Below are positions 1 to 10,744 of a stretch of DNA of 64,000 bases, piece after piece. Each line of letters starts with the position of its first letter. Positions within the stretch are counted from its first letter, which is position 1. Made by a program: the position numbers and the translations under genes. Origin of the DNA: Chionis minor (taxonomy: Eukaryota > Chordata > Aves > Charadriiformes > Chionididae); the NCBI GenBank assembly GCA_013398295.1, contig VZSF01003227.1, positions 161,167-225,166 of the forward strand, given 5' to 3'. The notes beneath the pieces are model-generated. The model did not search any database. It saw only the letters and a list, made by a program, of their open reading frames with translations, and was not told the DNA's origin.

Positions 1-3000
1 ACATATTCCCATAAACTTGGTAACCTCACAGTTTCCCCTCCCGCCTCTGCATTTTTCAGTTTAATTGAAATTATTATGCTAGTTTTAAGCACCTATATAA
101 ACAGCCACAGTTATTGTACATTTGACAGTAGATAAGTAAATGATTGTATTAACAGAACAAAAATGTAGTGCCTTTCTTGACAGAAGCTGCTTCCAGCAAA
201 CAGTCCTGGAAGGTTTAATAAACCCTGTGGCTATGTACTGTAGGTAGGTAGGCAGAAGCTCCAGATGGGTACTGCAACTTGGTGTTTTGGATCTAACCTG
301 GAAGCTGGACCAGTCTGGAGTGGGCGGCTTGGACCCATAAGGCATTGAGTGACCCTTTCCAACCAAAATCACTCTACGAGTCTAAGATTTTCTGTTGGTG
401 ATGGAATGAAACAACCCTTTGCAATTGTGAGTTTGGGGCTGGCCAGGCCAGCACTCCTGGCAGCTCACTGCGATACCAAGAGAGAGAAATGCCACAAACT
501 TTACACAGGTAAAGACATATTTCCTCTGTTTGCGCTCACTGTCTTTCATTACAGCGCCCAAACTGTCTTTCCACACTCGTGTCTGGAGCAGCACCGTGGC
601 ATGAGGGGAGGCTGCTCAGACTGCCTTGGATAGGAAACTGTCCTTCCAGAACTCAGTTTTTTCTTCTCTGTCCATCTGCTGTGCTGCCTCCTGCCCATCA
701 AGGGTGGTGATATTTCAAGATCTTTCAATTGCCAAACAGCCGTGGAGTGGAAGCGTATGTATTAGAGCAAACCATTCCACCTCCTTGGTGGTTCTGGTGA
801 ACATGGGGGTTCTCACTGGCATCTTGAATTTTGGGCGTTCAAAATACTGTAGATAGATCCATTTCTTGTTTCGTTATTTCTTGTGAACAAACTTCTGGTA
901 AATGGAGAACACCCCTTAAGTTTTACAGATGTCACCATCGCCAAGGAAGCAGATGAAAGCAGGCTACGGAGGGACTTAAGGATTTAAATTCTCATAAAGT
1001 TAAAGGGCAGTTAGGTGCCTCAGTAAGAATTAGGTTCCTAAATACCTTTACGGAGCTGCGTTTTTCTGTTTAAGCAATGTTAACTAAAGCAATCTCCCCT
1101 GGGCCTTACAGTCACGTAAATAAAATACACTGATTTGCTTTCCCCTTCTTCACGTCCTCACAAAAGGGTTTAATATAATTTTTTGGGCATTAATATAATT
1201 TTTTTGGCATTTGCCATCAGGAAGATTATATTTCATACAGCTGTAGCCAGAAGACTGCAGAGAAAAAAAAATCCACTTTATTTAGGGGATGTTTGTACTG
1301 CAATGTAAACATAAAAATTTTCAAAACAGCTTTGCTGCTGCTGCTTCTGCTCCAACTGCAATGCTGAAGGCATATATATTTGCATGCTAAAAGTCAGCAT
1401 TTGTCTATTTACTGTGGAAACCTGCTTCTATTAATGCTCAGCTTTTCCCTGGAACTTGTCAAGCTTTAAAATATTGTGATAATTTTCCGATGTTATACCA
1501 TCGGGTGCAGTAGAATTTCTCCTGGGCTGCAATTAGCCAACAGCTTATGTTAATTTTAATTAATTAACTTAGGTTGATAGTAATGCCATGTAATAAAACA
1601 TTTTGCTCAGTGTGAAACCTGTCCGTCACATTTGTTTGTGACCTAAGTTAGTAATTATGTGTGCTTAAGTCAGTGGTAAATGGAAATAAAATGATGCGTC
1701 AAACCCAAAATGAGGTAATTTGTGTCAACTCAGTTGGTTGATAGTGTTATAAAGGTAAAAGACACGGGAGTGCTGGTTAGAAACTGGTCATTATTTTGTA
1801 ATCCAAGGAATCTCTCATGATGCACATTCAGTACTAATCAAGACACCATTTTCTTGTGTGAAAAGTCTGTCTGGTAGCACAATAAATCTAACTAAAACTC
1901 CAACTAATGTACAAGGCTCAGTAAGAAGGTTGACACTTGAATTAAGAGGAAATTGCTGTAGTTTGGTTCCTCTTCAGCCTTTGAAATCTCAATGATCAGC
2001 AAAAGCGAACATCAAACTTGTGACTAATCGTTGAATGATTGAATTAATTAAAAAAAAAAAAAAGTTAAGTCGTTCACAGGGAATGACTCTTAATACCAAT
2101 GTCTCACAGTGCACTATGCAACCTGAGAACAAACTCACTTGCACAATATTTACAAAATTTACTGTTTTTCCCATTCCAGGTGTATTTTGGAAATAGGGTT
2201 CTCTGCCTCCACTGCTGTAGCATCTCTCCCTGCTAATAAATTTGAAAATTGCTTTTTCCTTCAGAACTTGAATTTTGATTTAAAGGCTAATATCCTGTCT
2301 GCTTTATTTCAATTGGATACTTGTGTTTTTCAATGTTGCCTTTGGTTTCAGGGTGAAAGAAATTTGTTGTCTATATTTTTGCAACTTAGACCAAAACTAA
2401 TTAATTAAAGCGTCCAACTATTCTGACTTGCTTTTGATGTCTAAGTTTCCGAGACATAAAAAAGCCCCAACAGCCTCAGCAAATGAAAACAAGAACACAG
2501 AAAAAAAAATCCACCCTGTGGATTATTTGCAGATTTTTTTTCCTAAAAGGTTTGGCTTTATTTTTCTCTTGCTGGAAGAAAGAAAGTGCTCATTAAAGAA
2601 ACTGATGATGTTATTGAGACTACCTCTTCAGGCAGCATGACAAGCCCAGCAGTAGTAAAGTGTAGGTATATAAGTTTCTTCCGCTGGAGCTTCTTGCAAA
2701 GAAAAATAACTCATTTACTTATCCAAACTTGTATCTGATTGTCATGCTCCCCCTCCATATGTCTTGTTGAACAGATGTCACCAGGTAAAAGCTCCCATAA
2801 TCAAAGACCAGTTCATTTCAATATAGTGAATATTAATTCACTTCATGCTAGAAAAAAGCCACTAGTGAAAATCACACATATTGCCCTGGAAACTGTATGT
2901 CCAGAGTCCTGGTGAGAGCATGGGAAGCAAATAATGACAAATAATGTAACTATCATCACCTTTATGTGTTAGAGTCGCAAAAGGATGGATTTGTTTAGTT

Positions 3001-3660
3001 GTTGGCAAGTTGAAAATTTTGTTTTCAATCAGTGCTAAAAATTTACCTTGACCCGAAACTATGTGGCACTCTGAGCATTTGCATTATTAAATACTTTTTG
3101 AATAGAATTGAGTTCCAAAAGGAAAATGCTATTTGGAAAAGTAATACTGAAAAATTTAACCAAGAAAATGTATTTTTTTATTTTTGCATTTTTTCCACAT
3201 TAAATAGATTGATTCTTTCCAAGAGTGCATATATTCATATTAAATCTCCCTTCTTATCATAAAATATTTCTTGAATTTTATTCCTTAAAGAAAGTCTTTG
3301 ACTATACAGCATTTGCATTTCAAAAATTTCAGCAAATTGATAGTTCTTTTTCAGACCAAACAAATTAAAAATGAATTCTGGTCTTCCGATCACCAAATGG
3401 AGAAATAGCAATTTGGAGCACACTTTACTTCCCCTGGCTCCCCCCTCCCAGTATCCTAATTCTTAAGAAGCTGCGTTTCCTATTGGAAAAATCATTCAAA
3501 TGGAAAATTCTTGCTGGACTCTGCTCATTGCAGGTTGGGAAACACGTATAAATTTGTGCCGGGGAATGGAAACCTGCACCGTGGGATCTCTTGAGTAGGT
3601 TTTACAAGAAGAGCTATGACTGATTATTATGCTAATATTAACTTCCAATTGTTAATGAAC
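1..3660. other. Gene-free unique AT-rich sequence
   Basis: I see no exon, RNA gene or young repeat here. The stretch is AT-rich and holds a short GTAG repeat near 240-254, a TAAT-rich run at 1551-1568 that would suit homeodomain proteins, and an A14 tract at 2050-2063. All open frames are short (under 100 codons) and have no recognisable domain. Confidence 0.6.
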
Positions 3661-3665
3661 CTTTC

Positions 3666-4040
3666 ATCTTGAAGGATCCCAAAACACTTTACAGACCACG
3701 GAGATCTCTCCCACTCCCACTGAAACGCAGCCAGCTCTTCTGGCCCTTCTTTGTGACTTGGTGTTACTCAATAGTAGAAAATAACCTCTGCCCGCCTCTA
3801 CACCGGCAATGTTTAGAAATGCAAAAAGTAATTACCGAGTTGGACTGCAGCCAAGGCACCGGTTCTGACACTCTTGTTCCTGCGAGTGAAAAGTGCTATA
3901 GTATCTTATAAGTGGCCATAAGTCAGAGCTTGTGTCCGGCGTCTTATCAGAAACACGGAGGCACTGGTACAACACGGAGTCCCCGGGGGGAGGATGGGAG
4001 CTACTACCTCACCCCCAGCGTTAGTCCTTGCGTCAGCTCC
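3666..4040. repeat. Ancient interspersed repeat, family uncertain
   Basis: Three blocks appear in the order I remember from a repeat scattered widely through vertebrate genomes. They are a 'ggatcccaaaacactttaca' block at about 3674-3693, a 'gagtgaaaagtgctatagt' block with 'atctta.a.gtggccataag' at about 3883-3920, and a 'cttatcagaaacacggaggc' block followed by 'acaacacggagtcccc' at about 3941-3985. It is heavily diverged. The family name is not certain, and the resemblance is from memory rather than a search. An 80-codon and a 95-codon open frame here are by-products and not genes. Confidence 0.45.
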
Positions 4041-4044
4041 AAGT

Positions 4045-5465
4045 TTTGCTTGGAGACTCTCCCAATGGAAACTGAGCTGATGGAACCCCGCTCATGGGGT
4101 AAAACTGTGTATGCCTTTTCTTTCTGGAGATCAGTGGTGATTTGCTGGGCTGTTAAGGGATTGGGGCTTTTTTTGCATGCGTGTTGGGAGTTTACCTGAA
4201 ATATGGGTGTGTTTCCATCTACCAAATACTTCAAACTGTACGTGGAGCACAGCTACACTCCTCCCATTCCTAATGACACGTTTTATGAAAAAAGGTCAAA
4301 GCCACTGATGCTCTTAACTTTAGAAAGATTCAATTCCTAATTGTCTGAATCAATAAAAGGAGTCAAGATTTCTCAGCAAGGTACATTCCCTCTAATTGAT
4401 ACTCATTTAAATTAACTTGTGTTTACTGTAAATGTTCTTGCTGCATGAAATGTGCTTCTCCCACAGAAGCAGGCCTGTTTTTAGTGATGGAAGGAAATTC
4501 TGCGTTTTCAGTACTTTTATTTGGAGTTTGAAGTCCATTAAAGTGACTTCATAAATTCAAAAATAAATCCATTGATTTCTATGAATGACTGTAGTTAATG
4601 AGCAAGTAGCACTTGATTTGGAATTAAAGAGGCATTATCACATTGTTTTAAAGGCCTTAAATTTTGGCCTCATTAACAAAAAGATGGGAAGGGAGCCTCT
4701 GCATTTTAAGCAGTCTTCTGGAGTGCTGGAAACTGAGGCAATAACATAATGCCAGGTGCCTTCAGCATCGGAAGAGCTACTTTCTAGATCTGAGTAGGAC
4801 CAAAACTTGCTGATACAAAGGAGTCCGGCCTGATGTCCAACGTGGGGTGATGGGCTGTACTATCTTCTTTGGGCACTGATTTGGTAGAGTGCTTAAACAT
4901 TTGTTTAATTTTCACCAGAGGAGGAGATCTAGTAGGCTATTTACACACCTAAACTTTATCACCCGGTAGATCTTGGGCTCTAGGAGCTCCATGGGCTCTT
5001 GGGATTTGACCTGAGCAAGGACTTCAGGAACGGGCTCCAGGATTTTGATTTAGCTTTTGCCAGTGAGAAGCCCACAGCCAAACAGGGGAGCTGTCAATGG
5101 TAGACATATTAATTTAAGAGCAAGCGGGGAAAAAAACTGCAGCAGAGAGTGTCCTGCAAAGCAACTTATTTCAGAGTGATGCAGGGAAGATGGCAGGAGG
5201 TGATGGGACTCGTGATGCCGCGGTGGGATGCTGGTAGAGCTTTGCTCTCTCTTGCTGCCTGTTTGAAAAGCCACGGGAGAGGGAGGCTGTCCCGCAGGAC
5301 CTCTGCCTGACCCCAGCCCCAACTGGCCACTCTGTGTGTGCTTTCCCGTCTCGTGGCAGCGCATGGATGGCTTGATGGAGTTTACTGCTTTCTGCCTTGT
5401 TTTGAGTAGTCTCGGAATCTCCCCCATCTTCTCTAGCAAACTGGGGCAGGCTGACTTCTAAGCTC
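4045..5465. other. Gene-free unique sequence
   Basis: Nothing is recognisable. A 129-codon minus-strand open frame lies at 5050-5439 in a moderately GC-rich part. It has no signal peptide, domain or splice context that I can see, so I do not call it. Confidence 0.5.
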
Positions 5466-5469
5466 CGTA

Positions 5470-5830
5470 ATCTGAGCAGGAGTTAAAGAAGCAGCACCGA
5501 ATTTTCCCGTCATGAACAGCACCGCTGCCGACGATCCCTACTCCAGCTTTAATGTTTAATTGGATGGCCGGGTTTTAAACAGAGCATTCTTTAACCCAGC
5601 TGACTCTGTCTGCCCCCATCCCCCTGCCCGCCAGCAGCCTCACTCCAGTTATCAAAGTGTCATTAGTAGAGACAGCTGCCTGTAAACAACAGGAATGTCA
5701 ACACAACTGTCTCGGTCAACAGGAATTTAACTTTAATCTGTTCATTACTTAAAGATACATCATCCTCTTTCTGCGCTGTTATCTACATCGCTCGCAGACA
5801 GAGGCGGAGAACAAATTGATGGTGGTTGGG
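5470..5830. promoter_or_regulatory. Candidate conserved regulatory element
   Basis: This balanced-composition stretch has many binding-site cores packed together. There is a TCF/LEF-like ATCAAAG at 5651-5657, an E-box CAGCTG at 5673-5678, a FOX-like TGTAAACA at 5681-5688, a TEAD-like GGAATG at 5692-5697 and a GATA-like GTTATCT at 5778-5784, plus several TAAT cores. Such density can arise by chance, and conservation cannot be tested from one sequence. The call is inference. Confidence 0.25.
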
Positions 5831-5934
5831 GAGGGGGAGTGGACCGGTCCTGCCTCGGCCAAGCTGGTTCTGTTCATCATTTCCAGTTCCCTGCCCCCTC
5901 CCCCTTCTAAGTTCTCCTCCCGTGTATGAGTGTG

Positions 5935-5959
5935 TATATATATATATATATATATATAT
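5935..5959. repeat. (TA)n microsatellite
   Basis: An uninterrupted alternating TA run of about 25 bases follows a short TG stretch. It is likely length-polymorphic. Confidence 0.95.
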
Positions 5960-6159
5960 GCTGGATTGTGGGTGAGGGGGGTCAGGAGTTCCTTGTTTAG
6001 CTGGAAACAGATACTACATATTTATAAATGTAAACTTGGAGCGCTGCCAGACTCCTGCATTTAAGTGATTAACAAATGTTTCCCTTCAAGTGGACACCTC
6101 TTGTTCTAAATATATTTGACAAGAATGTAAAGAGTCAACTGGAGGGTAGAAAGGGCATA

Positions 6160-6560
6160 CCGCAGGCATGTTCTGCGGAGGCTGCCAGCATCCCCAAGGC
6201 CTGGGCTGCGCGGCCGGCGATGCCGGCGTTCCCGTTCGGTGGTGCCAGCCGAGCTCAGGGCGGGCAGGCTGCCAGCGCAGCCCGGCCTCCCCGCTGTTTA
6301 ACGACAATGGATTTACTGCTTCTCTGCATATTGGTGTTATTTTGTGTAAACAAGGTTAACACTCCTTTTAAATTAAATGCACCACCTGGTGACTGGATGC
6401 CTGACCTTGGCAGGCGGCTTTCACCTGGTCTCCAAAAGGGTGGGTGCCCCGGCTGTGCCGCTGGCCTTTCCCACCCGCTGCCTGCCTTTAATGCCTTCTC
6501 CCGTAAAAACGCGTCTGTCTGTGCAGTGCACAGCATTTCTGGGACTGCTCCCACCTCCAG
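6160..6560. promoter_or_regulatory. CpG-dense pocket
   Basis: About fourteen CpG dinucleotides occur in roughly 120 bases at 6185-6303, with further CpGs to 6520, inside otherwise CpG-poor AT-rich DNA. The pocket is smaller than a typical promoter island. It also produces long open frames on both strands (for example 174 codons at 6076-6600) because GC-rich DNA has few stops. None looks like a real protein. It could be a small intergenic CpG island, an unmethylated enhancer or a distant transcription start. Confidence 0.3.
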
Positions 6561-6604
6561 ACGCACCAGACATTCAGGAATAGGAAGCTATTACTTATGA
6601 GCAA

Positions 6605-9600
6605 GAGTGTTATTCTCTCTTAACCTTGCGCCTAGTGTATTATTCATGTCCACTCCGGACCTGCCATTTCCCTCCTGCTTTCTCCCAGATAGCTCTCGCG
6701 CTTAATCAAAACGCATCTGAGCTTCCCGGATTTTCCGTTTTGCCTGCGGCCAGGAGGGAAGCTTCTGACCCCGCTCCCCTTTCCCCCTTCAGAAAGGATG
6801 GGCGAACTTGAAAGAGATCTCCCTCTCCCCTTTCCAAATGATAATCTGGAAAACAAAGCATTCTTAGCTTTGCCAAAAGCATCTAAACTTTTGCACTTCT
6901 AAAGCATCATCTGTCACGCAGGTTCAGTGAAGATGTTTCAAAGGTAGCTGATTCTGCCGCCTTTGATATCTCTAGAGGTGCCTCTCTGTTAAGGCTGGTC
7001 GTTCATTATGGTGTGTTAAGAAGATAATCCTATACTGGATAAAAAAATTTGATTTTTATGCATTGGAATTAAGAGTCTACAGCCAAACAGTAGCTACGCA
7101 GCTGAGAAAACCTCTTGAAGACCTCAATAGATAGATTATATAAAGCCTACAATTCCTGTGAAGGAAATGTATATCGGAGTTTGTAAACTCTGCAGTAGGA
7201 CAGAGACCCACCACACAGGGACACACAGAGATTATAGATTTCACAGGGCTGCAAAGTACATTTGAGGCCAAAACCTCACTGGTGCTACAGATCTACCATT
7301 GGGTGGGTCTCAGCAAGGAAGGATGGTGAATTTGGAAGGACTGGAGGGGCTGCTGGGTCCCTTCGTGGTAGCACTGAGTCTCTGGTTAGAGGCAATTCCT
7401 GGGTACATCAGTACAGGTTTCCTGGCAGGACTTCTATATAATTTTCGTTAAAGTAGCTCATTTCTCATAGTATGACTTAGTGTCGGCATCTAACTTTCAG
7501 TTGTACAATTTAAAAAGAGTGACGTGGCTTTTTCTTCTGAGGGTGACATCCCTTCCTAGTTGTGGGCAGACCAGTACATATTCATTCTTCCATGAATCCC
7601 TGGAGGGTTCCCACTCCGCTGTGATTTTTTTTTAGGTGTTGGACCTCAGTGATATCCTTTGACGGTAAAATTACCAAAGTATTTCAAGAAAAAGTATTTC
7701 TTTTTAATAATTCTACATCTGCAGCTTTCAGTATTACTGATTCTCCACTTGTTCTTGTGCTGTGAGAAAGTGGAGTTAAGAGTTTCCTATTTTTTCCCTG
7801 GAAACTTTACAGAGAAATCTTAATAATTTTAAACAAACATTTAAATATTCAGATAAGAATACTCAGTTGGATAATGAAATAGAAATGACGGGAAGTCATC
7901 TGAGAGACTTTATTTAGACTAATAGTGATAAGACATTTTAGAAAAGAAAGTCCAGACAGATAGGTACAAAATATGTAAAGTAATATGCTATAAATACATG
8001 TGCTAAATACAGCTTTTCCCAAGAATTTTTGGAAAGAATTCCCTTATTCAGTGGCTAACTTGCAGAATATTTTCTCTTCTGCGTAAAAAATGCTGCACGT
8101 TTAGAGGTGAATGCTTCAAGTTTTAGTGCGGAGATGTTGTTGGGCTCGTAGGCAGTGTGCCTGTCACTAGGCAAAAGGCTATTCCAGGGCCGGGGAAAGT
8201 GATAGAGTTTTAAGTGAGGAGCAAAAAGCAGAGTTTTTCAGAGAGCTGATGCATTTGTTGTGCAGATAAGGCTATTCTAATTAAACTATCATTGCAAAGT
8301 CCCCCGATTCCCCAGGCTCTTCTTTTGCTCTTAGCTGGAGTTTGGATTCGGTACTCCAAGAAATGCAGTTTCTTTGAACTCTTTGCTCTTTGTATTTCAA
8401 GGATTGTTCTCATCTGTGCTATGAAGAGTCCCTGTTATCTGGGACAGAGTGCGGTAGCATCTGTCCTGGCTGGACCACACGGCGATGGAGCTGGGAGCTC
8501 TGAGCCATACCTCGTATCCATTTGCTCCTTCCTATCTGTTTTCTCTCATACAGGATTCTCTCTCCGTAGTCTTACAGAGCAGAATTGCTTTTAATGAGGT
8601 TTATGATAAGCTCCTAGCTTCCCTTTCCTGCTTCCAGAAGCTAGTGGCTAAAGGAATCACTTTTTGTTTCTTTAACAGCCAGAACTAAAAGCAGTTCTGT
8701 CACCACAAAGCGTCAGAACTGTTGCAGCAACAGGAGAATGGTCAGAGCACACGAAGCTCAGCCAGGTGCAATGGCCAATACTTGAACCTTCAGAAAAACG
8801 GTCGGCGTGGGCTGGTTTTTGAAATAACTTGCCTTTACGAAAGGTTTTTTTGTGTAGATCTGTCACTTTGTACGTGATCTGCAGTGGGCGCACCTGAACC
8901 AATACACAGGTGAATTTGGGCATCTTTCGTTCCTTAGGGTACAAACCAGACATCAAACGCCATATGGGTTACAAACCATAAGCAGGACAAGAAGTACTGC
9001 TGAATATGGGATACGATTCTCCTTATAAGTACCTCAGAGAAATAAAGAAGTGAGAAAAAAAGAGTTATTTAAATTAGTCAACAAGGCTGGCACACAAACA
9101 AATGGGATAAACTGATGGTGAAAAAACCGAAGTTGGAAATTAAAGGAAGATTTTTAGTAAGTGAAGGACTAACACTCTTGAATAGCCTTCTAATAGGTGC
9201 AGTTAAGGTAAATAATGAAACTAGCTTTAACTTGGAGTTCAATGCAATTATAAATGGAATTATACAATGTAGTTGCATAGTGGAGAGCTGGGTTAACTGA
9301 CCTTGGAAGTTCTTTTCAGTCTTACACTACATTATTCCTTCTAATTATTGTGTGGCACTAACCTTCAGCAGGATCTTTTTTTTCAGTTTTCCATTCTAAC
9401 TTACCAAAACTTAAAATATTTTGGTTGAAATTTTGCATTTCTGGCATGGAAATTAGCACTTTTTTTCCTCTTAAAAATTCTTTAGCATAAAATTGCCCAG
9501 GTGTGTTACAGAAAAACTTGCTGTTCTGCTCATGCGTTATAGACCAATTTAGTGGAAAAGATTCAGTGTTTCCATCTCTGGAGGGTGGGAATGAAATATG

Positions 9601-10140
9601 GCGGGGTGTCTCTCTGTGCAATTTGCTGCCCTATGGAAAATTTGCCCCACTTTTCATCCAGTTTCTAAGATTCTGAGGGGAAAAAAAGAATAAAGCCAGT
9701 TCACTCATGGTGAGCAGAAACTTGTTGGAGTTCGGTAGCCAAATTTCCAGGTAGTTCATGCACTGAGTATGTTCCAGCTTTTGCACGTATAACCAGATTG
9801 CATATGTACTGTGATGGAGAAGAGCATGAGCCTTTTTGTGTCTGGGGTAGGAGGGACTGAGCTGGGCTTCTGCTGAAACTTACTCCCCCTCTTTCCTGAG
9901 AGCTGCCAGAACTGAGAGCAGAGATAATTTTCTTGCTGCTTAATTCTTCCCAGCTGGAGCTCATGCTGCGTGGAGGACAATGAGGAATGGACACCCGTAA
10001 TTTTGACATTTCCTAAATTTTTTCATGGAACCATCAGAAGTGAGCCAGGAAAGTACCTCAGGAGATTATTTAGTCCTTTTCTGTGCTAGGACAGGACAAG
10101 CAATGGTCTGGACAGAGCTTATCTGTGCTTCTTAACAGCC
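6605..10140. other. Gene-free unique sequence
   Basis: I see no repeat family, exon or RNA gene. It is mostly AT-rich, with short homopolymer runs, for example T8 near 7625. Open frames are short and unconvincing. Confidence 0.5.
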
Positions 10141-10189
10141 TTTAGTGCTAGGGGTCTCTAAGTGGTCTAGTCTAGCACTCAACTATATT

Positions 10190-10740
10190 CAATTTCCTTA
10201 AATGCGTCTTAATATCTACCCTAAATCTTGTTAGCCTGAGTGGACATTTAAAACATTTCACCTTTACTTCTAGTTTTATATTTTTGAAGGCTGCTACCAT
10301 TCCTTTTCTTCTCTTACTGAGACTGAGCAAATTTAAGTCCTCAATACTTCCACGCCACTGGAAAGGGGAACCTATTTGGTGCAGACCTTTCTTGGATTAC
10401 AGTACCAAAGGGGGAGCCCAGTCCTCCAGCTGGTAACTGATGCTGGGAAGCATCAGGTGCTCTACAGTTTGCACATCATTCCAACAGAACATTTCCCTTT
10501 TTTCCCTTGTCACTAAGTGTATGTCCTAGATCATCTTCCACAGAAATACTACCTGTCTTTCCTACAGGATGTGGTGCTTTACATTAGCCTCTCCTGAACC
10601 ACATCTTGATTTATTTAAGACCATTCCTCCAATTAACCAAGAACATTTTACGTTTAATGTTACCCTCCCATCTGTCTGCAAATCCTACTGGTTTGATATC
10701 CTCTAGTAGTTGAATAAGTGCATTATCTATAGCATTAAAA
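10190..10740 (-). repeat. Old CR1 LINE 3' remnant
   Basis: The plus strand reads like the reverse complement of a CR1 3' untranslated region. There is a 'cttaatatctaccctaaatc' block near 10208, a 'tttttgaaggctgctaccat' block near 10281 followed by 'cttctcttactgagactgag', and further along 'catctgtctgcaaatcctac' near 10670 with 'gaataagtgcattatctata'. These blocks keep the order of the family but are diverged and interrupted by indels. This is much older than the two clean CR1 copies in the window. The right half is less certain than the left. Confidence 0.55.
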
Positions 10741-10744
10741 TGTT

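Noticed and set aside
6076..6600. 174-codon plus-strand open frame
   Set aside because: It lies in the CpG-dense pocket where stops are rare. Overlapping long frames also exist on the other strand, and the peptide has no recognisable domain.
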